Shown here piece after piece: positions 58,546 to 64,000 of a stretch of 64,000 bases of DNA. The notes under the pieces are model-generated. The model did no database searches. It was not told where the DNA came from and saw only the letters and a list, made by a program, of their open reading frames with translations. Source of the stretch: Tardiphaga sp. (GTDB lineage Bacteria > Pseudomonadota > Alphaproteobacteria > Rhizobiales > Xanthobacteraceae); assembly GCA_030147505.1 (NCBI GenBank), contig JASBVG010000068.1, positions 44,117 to 108,116 on the forward strand, written 5' to 3'. Position 1 is the first letter of the stretch; each line of letters opens with the position of its first letter. Position numbers and translations under genes: made by a program.

Positions 58546-58656
58546 GATGGCGGACACTTCGGCTACGATTTGAGCGTCACTCAGGACACCCGCGCAACGT
58601 GTCCGCCATCGCCTGGAACGCTGTCCGCGATGGGAATGGAATCACTGTCCGCCATC
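58546..58656. repeat. Transposase-binding repeats, right IS end
   Basis: TGTCCGCCATC-type sites occur at 58600, 58622 and 58646, inverted relative to the left-end copies. One direct GATGGCGGACA lies at 58546. The spacing of 22-24 bp mirrors the left end. Confidence 0.82.
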
Positions 58657-58667
58657 AGTGGAATGCG

Positions 58668-58676
58668 CACGCAGGT
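58668..58676. repeat. Target-site direct repeat, right copy
   Basis: CACGCAGGT duplicates 56007-56015 and marks the right junction of the IS with the DUF1016 gene. The IS end also supplies in-frame ATGs (58630, 58636, 58663) that could start the nuclease fragment. Confidence 0.88.
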
Positions 58677-59577
58677 CTTGGACGGGCGCCGGGGCGCTTA
58701 TGGCAAGGAAGTCTTGCCTACCCTGGCGGCGCAGTTGGTGAAGGAGTACGGCAGCAGCTTTGCGGAGCAAAACCTGCGCCGCATGGTGCAGTTCGCCACC
58801 ACCTTCCCCGACGAGCAGATTCTCGTATCACTGATACGAGAATTGAGCTGGACGCACTTCATTGCCCTGATCCCGCTGAAAGACCCGCTCCAGCGGGACT
58901 ACTACGCGCAGATGGCGAGCGCCGAGCGCTGGAGCGTGCGCACGCTGCGCGAGCGCATCGACTCGATGCTGTACGAGCGCACGGTACTGTCCCAAAAGCC
59001 GGGCGAGACGATCGCGCAGGAGCTGGCGACGATGCGCGATGCGCAGCGCATGTCGCCCGCCCTGGTCATGCGTGACCCGTACATCCTCGACTTCCTGGGA
59101 CTGCGGGACACATGACAGGAAGGCGACTTGGAGGCGGCGATCATCCGCGAAATGGAATCCTTCCTGTTGGAGCTGGGCGCAGGTTTCAGCTTCGTGGCTC
59201 GGCAGAAGCGCATCCAAATTGACGGCGAAGATTTCCACCTTGACTTGCTGTTCTACAACCGCAAACTGCGGCGGCTGGTGGCAGTGGAGTTGAAGGTCGG
59301 CGAGTTCAAGGCGGCTTTCAAGGGACAGATGGAGCTTTACCTTCGCTGGCTGGACAAGCACGAACGGGAGCCGGAGGAAGCCTCGCCGCTGGGAATCATC
59401 CTTTGCACCGGCAAAAAGCGCGAGCAGATCGAATTGCTGGAGCTGGACAAGTCGGGCATCCACGTCGCCGAGTACCTGACCGCCTTGCCGCCGAGGGGCG
59501 TGCTGGTGGAGCGGCTACAACAGGCAACGCAGCGGGCGCAGTTGCAGATCGAGCAGCGCAAGACCGACAACGAGTAG

Positions 59578-59917
59578 CCCTGCCCCAAGCAGTCGGGCGT
59601 CCCGGCGTGCCGCCGTCGGGTTCGCGGGCTGCGCCCCGCGCTTCGTGCCGAATCGCGGCCATCCGGCTTTGACCCCTGACGCCTCCGGCCCTGCCGGGCC
59701 TGCGTGCTTCGCTTGCCCAAAAGACGACAGTGTGCAGTGGGCGGGGTGTGGGCGGTCTTGCTGTTCCCTTCACCGTATCACGGCGTTCTCGCCGTCAAGG
59801 GCGGCGCGTGCCATGCACGCTTGCGTCCTGGCGGCCGTCTGCGACCCCTGACTGCTTGCGCTGCGCCGTGCTGGCCACGGTTCCGGGCAATTCCGCCCGA
59901 GCAACCGGAGCACGATC
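59578..59917. other. GC-rich non-coding stretch before radC
   Basis: The 340 bp after the DUF1016 remnant hold short GC-rich palindromes (for example CGTGCCGAATCGCGG and CCGGCCCTGCCGGGC) but no convincing ORF. The overlapping track ORFs have arginine-rich, GC-shadow compositions. A GGAG ribosome binding site for radC lies at its end. It probably contains the radC promoter. Confidence 0.5.
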
Positions 59918-60427
59918 ATGTCGCAACTGTCCTTTTCCTCGTTCGATGCCTCGCTGATGGTGCGCGATGCACAGGGCCGCTACCTGCTGGCGACGGCCGA
60001 CCAAATTCTGGAGGCCGCGCGCCAGGCCATCGAGTACAAGATGCAGCGCGGTGCGTCGTTCAGTTCGCCGGTGGCGGTCAAGGAGTACCTGAGCGCCAAG
60101 TTGGCTGGTTTCGAGCATGAAGTCTTCGCTGTGCTGTTCTTGGATACGCAGCATCGCCTGATCGAATACAGCGAGCTTTTCCGAGGCACCATCGACAGTG
60201 CATCGGTGTATCCACGCGAGCTGGTCAAGGAGGCGCTGCGGCTCAATGCGGCAGCGGTCATCGTTTCGCACAACCATCCGAGCGGCAACCCCGAACCGAG
60301 CGGCGCCGACAAGGTACTGACCCAGCGGCTCAGGGAGGCGCTGGCGCTGGTGGATGTCCGCACGCTGGATCACATCATCGTGGCGGGTGGCAGCACCATA
60401 TCCTTCGCCGAACGCGGTCTGATTTGA
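59918..60427 (+). CDS. radC: RadC-family JAB domain protein of the ICE
   Basis: The 169-residue protein contains the JAMM metal-binding motif AVIVSHNHPSGNPEPSGAD and the RadC-type VKEYLSAKLAGFEHEVFAVLFLDTQHRLIE. Such proteins recur in ICEs and in anti-restriction/maintenance clusters. Their biochemical role is unclear, and the old repair assignment of RadC is doubtful. The short form lacks the N-terminal HhH region of chromosomal RadC. Confidence 0.9.
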   Translation: MSQLSFSSFDASLMVRDAQGRYLLATADQILEAARQAIEYKMQRGASFSSPVAVKEYLSAKLAGFEHEVFAVLFLDTQHRLIEYSELFRGTIDSASVYPRELVKEALRLNAAAVIVSHNHPSGNPEPSGADKVLTQRLREALALVDVRTLDHIIVAGGSTISFAERGLI

Positions 60428-60468
60428 CCGAGGGGGCTTCGGCCCCCATTTTGCTGCGATGGCGGCTC

Positions 60469-61206
60469 TCAGATCGCTGCTTGATTGACGCGCCGGCTCA
60501 GGGCTTCGGCGCTTTCCTTGCGTTCGCTGTAGCGATCTACCAGATATGGCGCCACGTCGCGCGTGAGCAGCGTGAACTTCATCAGCTCTTCCATCACATC
60601 CACGATGCGGTCGTAATAGGCCGAGGGCTTCATGCGTCCCGCTTCATCGAACTCCTGGTATGCCTTGGCGACCGAAGACTGGTTTGGGACGGTCAGCATC
60701 CGCATCCAGCGGCCCAACACGCGCATTTGGTTAACGGCGTTGAAGGACTGCGATCCACCCGACACCTGCATCACCGCCAACGTCTTGCCCTGTGTCGGGC
60801 GCACCGCGCCGACCGACAGAGGAATCCAGTCTATTTGGGTCTTCATCAAGCCGGTCATGGCACCGTGGCGCTCGGGCGAACTCCACACCATGCTTTCGGC
60901 CCATTGCACCAGTTCGTGCAGTTCCCTGACCTTTGGGTGATCGTGAGGCGCGTCATCCACCAACGGCAGGCCCGAGGGGTTGAACATCCGTGTCTCGCCG
61001 CCGAGCGCGCTCAGGATGTGTGCCGCTTCTTCAGCAGCCAGGCGGCTGAACGAGCGTTCGCGCAGCGAGCCATAGAGCAGCAGGAAGCGCGGCGCGTGGG
61101 TGGCACGCTCGGGTGCCATTAACCGCTGGGCATCGGGTTGCTGGAACAGCGCGGTGTCGATATTGGGTAGGTCGATTCTGGATTCAGACACGGCGGCCTT
61201 CCGCAT
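60469..61206 (-). CDS. arsH: Arsenical resistance flavoprotein ArsH
   Basis: ArsH is an NADPH-dependent FMN reductase that oxidises trivalent organoarsenicals. The FMN-binding start [21 protein letters not shown] and the family segment [25 protein letters not shown] are present. The C-terminus is complete at 245 residues. Its start overlaps the end of arsC by 23 bp, so the two are coupled. The operon has lost its upstream genes, so expression is uncertain. Confidence 0.93.
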   Translation of the reverse strand: MRKAAVSESRIDLPNIDTALFQQPDAQRLMAPERATHAPRFLLLYGSLRERSFSRLAAEEAAHILSALGGETRMFNPSGLPLVDDAPHDHPKVRELHELVQWAESMVWSSPERHGAMTGLMKTQIDWIPLSVGAVRPTQGKTLAVMQVSGGSQSFNAVNQMRVLGRWMRMLTVPNQSSVAKAYQEFDEAGRMKPSAYYDRIVDVMEELMKFTLLTRDVAPYLVDRYSERKESAEALSRRVNQAAI

Positions 61207-61606
61207 TCACGACGGCTTCGCCGTCTTCCTTGCTGAATGCACCGCGCTGCGGCTGGGGCAGGATGCCCAGCACCGCTTCCGAAGGTCTGCACAGCAGTGC
61301 GCCCAGCGGCGAGACCACGATGGGGCGGTTGATGAGGATGGGGTGCTGGAGCATGAAGTCGATTAAATGTTCGTCGCTCCATTTGGAATCATCCAGGCCC
61401 AATTCCGCATAAGGTGTGCCTTTCTCGCGCAGCACCGCACGCACTGGCACACCCATCGCAGCGATCAGCGTTTTCAGCGTCTCGCGGTCGGGCGGTGTTT
61501 TCAAGTATTCGATGATGGTCGGCTCTTCGCCGCTGTTGCGAATCAAGCCCAGCACGTTGCGCGACGTACCGCAGTCGGGGTTGTGATAGATGGTGATCTG
61601 GCTCAT
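61184..61606 (-). CDS. arsC: Arsenate reductase ArsC (glutaredoxin-linked)
   Basis: The 140-residue enzyme reduces arsenate to arsenite. The active Cys is in [21 protein letters not shown], and the later Arg residues in [19 protein letters not shown] stabilise the intermediate. The ATG at 61606 is internal to the longer track ORF, whose N-terminus is the acr3 shadow. With no intact pump beside it, arsenite made here would need another exporter. Confidence 0.93.
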   Translation of the reverse strand: MSQITIYHNPDCGTSRNVLGLIRNSGEEPTIIEYLKTPPDRETLKTLIAAMGVPVRAVLREKGTPYAELGLDDSKWSDEHLIDFMLQHPILINRPIVVSPLGALLCRPSEAVLGILPQPQRGAFSKEDGEAVVNAEGRRV

Positions 61607-61620
61607 GCCATTGCCTCGGT

Positions 61621-61978
61621 TCAGGGATTCGTGGGGTTGGCGGAATACATGCTGGCGCCCTTGAGCCGCCACCGGCGGCCCAACCGCAAGGCGACATGCA
61701 CCAGCAGGATGAGCACCGGCACTTCCACCAGCGGCCCGATCACCGTGGTGAAGGCGACAGGCGAAGCCAGGCCGAACGACGCAATAGCCACGGCGATGGC
61801 CAGCTCGAAGTTGTTGCCTGCGGCAGTGAAGGCGATGGCGGTGGTGCGTGGGTAGTCGGCCTGGATCAGCCGGCCCATAAAGAAACTGATGAGGAACTGG
61901 ATCACGAAGTAGAGTGTCAGCGGCACGGCAATCTTTAGCGCGTCCATCGGCAGGCGCACCACGTCGGCACCTTTGCCC
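61621..61978 (-). pseudogene. Acr3 arsenite efflux pump, C-terminal fragment
   Basis: About 119 residues of the Acr3 C-terminus remain, from [20 protein letters not shown] through [44 protein letters not shown]. The first two thirds, including the conserved Cys region, are missing. At about 61973-61985 the sequence changes abruptly into a DUF2285 gene fragment on the other strand. The fragment should be non-functional. Confidence 0.88.
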
Positions 61979-61981
61979 CGC

Positions 61982-62224
61982 TCGCGGCCCACGCACGCCG
62001 CAGTGCTGGAACTGCACACCTTGCAGGCACTCGACGCGACCCTGGCGGGCGCGTCCTTGCGCGAGGTTGCCGAGGGGCTGTTCGGCGTTGATGCCGTCGC
62101 GGCCGATTGGCACAAAGACAGCGCCTTGCGTGCCCGCGTGCGGCGCTTGGTGCGCCGGGGCGATGCGCTGATGCGCGGCGGCTACCGCCGCCTGGCACAG
62201 CTTCCGCCGTTCCCGTCGCATTAG
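61982..62224 (+). pseudogene. DUF2285 protein, C-terminal fragment
   Basis: The fragment encodes [21 protein letters not shown] and [22 protein letters not shown], the end of a DUF2285 domain commonly found beside the AlpA-like gene of such ICEs. Its 5' portion is cut off at the junction with the acr3 remnant. It still ends normally 115 bp before the HTH gene. Confidence 0.8.
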
Positions 62225-62338
62225 GAGGGGGGACGTTTCGCGCCCCCTGCAAATCGTCCCTTAGCAAGAAGCCTTGCTTTCTTGAAAGTGCCTCTATCCG
62301 GCCGCGTGGTGTGGCCGGGCTTGATGGAGGTACACCCC

Positions 62339-62623
62339 ATGCGACCCTCTCCCTTGCGGCCTGCCGCCGCTACTGTCGCTGCGCCCTCGCAGCCCCAACG
62401 CTACCTGACCAACGACGAAGCCGCCGAGTATCTGCGCCTCAGTCCTCGCACGCTGGAGAAGCAGCGCGTGATCGGCGGTGGCCCGAAGTTCCGCAAGTTC
62501 GGTCGCCGCGTCATGTACGCAGTAAGCGACCTCGATGCCTGGGCCGACCAGCGCAGCTACGAGGCTACATCCGACCCGGAATACGCCGAACGCCACGCGG
62601 GTGACTACCGTGATGGCCGCTGA
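62339..62623 (+). CDS. AlpA/excisionase-like helix-turn-helix protein
   Basis: The 94-residue protein has a MerR-like winged helix: RYLTNDEAAEYLRLSPRTLEKQRVIGGGPKFRKFGRRVMYAVSDLDAWADQRSY. Proteins of this type regulate or direct excision of integrated elements. A GGAGG site precedes the ATG at 62339, so the 19 extra residues of the track ORF are not used. It precedes repA. Confidence 0.9.
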   Translation: MRPSPLRPAAATVAAPSQPQRYLTNDEAAEYLRLSPRTLEKQRVIGGGPKFRKFGRRVMYAVSDLDAWADQRSYEATSDPEYAERHAGDYRDGR

Positions 62624-62637
62624 TCGTCGGCGCGTGG

Positions 62638-63495
62638 GTGGCCTTCGCCATGTCCGGCCCTCCAGGGCAAGCCTTGCCGCAGTGCGAACAGCTCGACCTG
62701 TTCCGCGCGCTGCCGGGCGACATGGCGCCACGCGACAGCCAGGACTTGATGGCCTTTCCATTCTTCTCGCTGGCGAAGTCGCGGCGCATCGCGCCGATCG
62801 ACTTCCGCAGCGGGAACATCACCATCCGCGTGGAAGGCACGGCCGAGCACGGCATCGCCACGATATGGGATGCCGACGTTTTGATTTGGGCGGCCTCGCA
62901 GATCGTGGAGGCACGCGACGCGGGCATTCGCCCGTCGCGCTGGATACACGCCACGCCCTACGAGATCCTGCGCTTCATCGGGCGCGGCACATCCCTCAAC
63001 GACTACCTGCGCCTGAAAGCGGCGCTCGACCGGCTGCAATCGACCAGTGTGGCCACGTCCATCCGAGAAACCACGGGCAGGCGCTTGCATCGCTTTTCGT
63101 GGATCAACGAATGGCGCGAACTGGCCGATGCCAGCGGCACGCCGCTGGGCATCGAGCTGATCCTGCCGGACTGGTTCTATGCCGGCGTGCTCGACGCCGC
63201 CCTGGTGCTGACCATCGACCCGGCTTATTTCCGCTTGAAGGGCGGCATCGAACGCTGGCTGTACCGCTTGGTACGCAAGCACGGCGGGCGGCAGGAACAC
63301 GGCTGGCAATTCGACTTCCGGCATCTGCATCGCAAATCCGGCAGCGCGGCTCGCTTCTCGGACTTCGCCTACGACCTGCGCGTGCTGGTGGCACGGCAGT
63401 CGTTACCCGGCTACGTCCTCGGCATCGAGCGCATGCCGGACGACAACACCGAACTGCTGACCTTCCGGCCCGTGCTGCATACGGCACGGGGATAA
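62638..63495 (+). CDS. repA: Replication initiator protein RepA (RPA family)
   Basis: The 285-residue protein matches the replication initiator protein A family, for example MAFPFFSLAKSRRIAPIDFRSG, IHATPYEILRFIGRGTSLNDYLRLKAALDRLQSTSV and RLKGGIERWLYRLVRKHGG. The start is GTG at 62638 or ATG at 62650. It is followed by an iteron array, suggesting that the excised ICE can replicate from an origin here. Confidence 0.9.
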   Translation: MAFAMSGPPGQALPQCEQLDLFRALPGDMAPRDSQDLMAFPFFSLAKSRRIAPIDFRSGNITIRVEGTAEHGIATIWDADVLIWAASQIVEARDAGIRPSRWIHATPYEILRFIGRGTSLNDYLRLKAALDRLQSTSVATSIRETTGRRLHRFSWINEWRELADASGTPLGIELILPDWFYAGVLDAALVLTIDPAYFRLKGGIERWLYRLVRKHGGRQEHGWQFDFRHLHRKSGSAARFSDFAYDLRVLVARQSLPGYVLGIERMPDDNTELLTFRPVLHTARG

Positions 63496-63520
63496 CTGCG
63501 GGAAAAGCTGTGGACGGCCT

Positions 63521-63585
63521 CGTGCTATCAGGAGTACCCGGTATCGTGCTATCGGGAGTACGCCTATCGTGCTATCAGGAGTACG
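63521..63585. repeat. Iteron array downstream of repA
   Basis: TCGTGCTATCAGGAGTAC at 63521, TCGTGCTATCGGGAGTAC at 63545 and TCGTGCTATCAGGAGTAC at 63568 form three 18-bp direct repeats spaced 23-24 bp apart, about two helical turns. An AT-rich stretch follows with TCTCTAACTT at 63625 and 63648. Repeats plus AT-rich DNA beside repA are the layout of an iteron origin. Confidence 0.8.
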
Positions 63586-63760
63586 AAAACGCCGCAAAGC
63601 CAGTAATGGCGCGGGTTTTCAGCCTCTCTAACTTACCTAACTATAAATCTCTAACTTTTAGTAGAAGCGCACCGTTTCGGTGGACAACCGCCAAACGGCA
63701 CAGCGAACAGCGTTTTGCAGGGCAGGCGAATCCCGGCTTTCCAGCATGGGAGGCCGCGTC

Positions 63761-64000
63761 ATGATCTTCGCGCTTCTCAATCAGAAAGGCGGCGTCGGCA
63801 AGACCACGCTCGCCACGCACATCGCGGGCGAACTGGCGATGCGCGGTCTGCACGTCATCCTGCTGGATGCCGACCCGCAGGGTTCCTCACTGGACTGGAC
63901 GCAGCGCAGAAGCCAGCAAGGCTTGCCACGGCTGTTCAGCGCCGTGGGCCTCGCACGCGAAACGCTGCACCAAGAGGCACCAGAACTCGCCAGGCGAGCA
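63761..64000 (+). CDS. parA: ParA-family partition ATPase (3' end outside window)
   Basis: The visible 80 residues begin [25 protein letters not shown], with the deviant Walker A box (KGGVGKTT), and continue [15 protein letters not shown]. This is a ParA/Soj ATPase used for segregation or maintenance of the ICE. GGGAGG precedes the ATG. The gene runs off the window edge. Confidence 0.95.
   Translation, partial: MIFALLNQKGGVGKTTLATHIAGELAMRGLHVILLDADPQGSSLDWTQRRSQQGLPRLFSAVGLARETLHQEAPELARRA

Larger units (their letters stand above)
56015..58669 (+). mobile_element. IS21-family insertion sequence
   Basis: The 2.65-kb element has terminal inverted repeats TGCGTATTCCAC (left) and TGCGCATTCCAC (complement of the right end), matching at 11 of 12 bases. 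It has multiple internal end repeats, istA and istB, and flanking target duplications. Both genes are intact, so the copy may be active. It sits inside the DUF1016 gene. Confidence 0.93.
55852..59577 (+). pseudogene. DUF1016 (YhcG-like) PD-(D/E)XK nuclease gene, split by IS21 and a stop codon
   Basis: The N-terminal fragment (to 56015) reads LTMLYWRIGQRIHTQV. It resumes in frame after the IS at 58677 as LDGRRGAYGKEVLPTLAAQLVKEYG. The C-terminal nuclease domain has DFHLDLLFYNRKLRRLVAVELK, the PD-(D/E)XK core. A TGA at 59113-59115 interrupts the frame between GLRDT and QEGDLEAAIIREMESF without a frameshift. A TTG with upstream GGAAGG could restart the last 149 residues (59128-59577). Intact homologues are single proteins of about 350 residues linked to defence and restriction roles. 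Confidence 0.9.
54470..64000. mobile_element. Left part of a Tn4371-like integrative conjugative element
   Basis: From the ilv attenuator onward the gene content changes from chromosomal housekeeping to int, a broken DUF1016 gene, radC, ars genes, an AlpA-like regulator, repA and parA. This is the backbone order of the left portion of Tn4371-like ICEs, which continue into parB and tra/trb genes. Codon choice and the IS resemble betaproteobacterial sequence. The element runs past the end of the window. Confidence 0.8.

Noticed and set aside
62535-63764. 409-residue plus-strand ORF over repA
   Set aside because: Out-of-frame shadow rich in Arg/Ala/His; the repA frame matches a known family.

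Overview
The window reads as about 54 kb of core alphaproteobacterial chromosome, most likely Nitrobacteraceae/Bradyrhizobiaceae (Bradyrhizobium, Rhodopseudomonas, Afipia, Tardiphaga and relatives), joined to about 9.5 kb of an incoming integrative and conjugative-type element (ICE). The assignment rests on the ftsA-ftsZ-lpxC-bamD-recN-ligA gene order, the FtsZ C-terminal tail, the alpha-type SspB and DUF4169/RHH genes beside fumC, the pmtA-like methyltransferase and several families of palindromic intergenic repeats. Genus is not decided by what is visible.

Layout. 1-9.5 kb: end of the division/envelope cluster (ftsA partial, ftsZ, lpxC, bamD), then recN and ligA. 9.7-16 kb: minus-strand pepP/Bcr-type MFS pair, prmA, and a PYROXD2-like FAD oxidoreductase, with a DnaA-box-like cluster upstream of prmA. 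16-26 kb: a membrane-spermidine-synthase fusion, an L,D-transpeptidase, an ABC-2 exporter, uvrD with an orphan HicB-like gene, an orphan divergent ATP synthase a-subunit, and a SugE/Gdx exporter preceded by a guanidine-II (mini-ykkC) riboswitch. 26-34 kb: accessory metabolism (LysR/RidA/OYE with clear operator palindromes, a PmtA-like methyltransferase, an internally deleted SDR with its TetR regulator, thioesterase, FAD-linked dehydrogenase, MFS). 34-45.8 kb: AsmA-like protein, fumC block, sspB, chrA pair, and a tripartite tricarboxylate transporter (tctB-tctA-tctC). 45.8-53.4 kb: thyA-folA-hflK-hflC-DUF2065-degP, then serB and miaA in tight divergence.

The most interesting part is the chromosome/ICE junction. 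At 54355-54475 there is a complete branched-chain amino-acid attenuator: a sigma70-like promoter, a 21-codon leader peptide containing Leu-Leu-Ile-Ile-Val-Val, and a terminator. The gene that follows is not ilvI/ilvB but a tyrosine recombinase. The T-tract of the attenuator terminator looks like the left attachment site of a Tn4371-like ICE. The element carries int, a DUF1016/YhcG nuclease gene split by an IS21-family insertion with a direct target duplication and further broken by an in-frame stop, radC, a decapitated arsenic operon (acr3 fragment, arsC, arsH) fused to a DUF2285 gene fragment, an AlpA-like HTH gene, a RepA-type replication initiator, an iteron array, and the start of parA. 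The inference is that an ICE now separates the ilv attenuator from its structural genes and may place the integrase under amino-acid-starvation antitermination. The other end of the element lies outside the window, so this is untested here. No tRNA, rRNA or CRISPR array was recognised.
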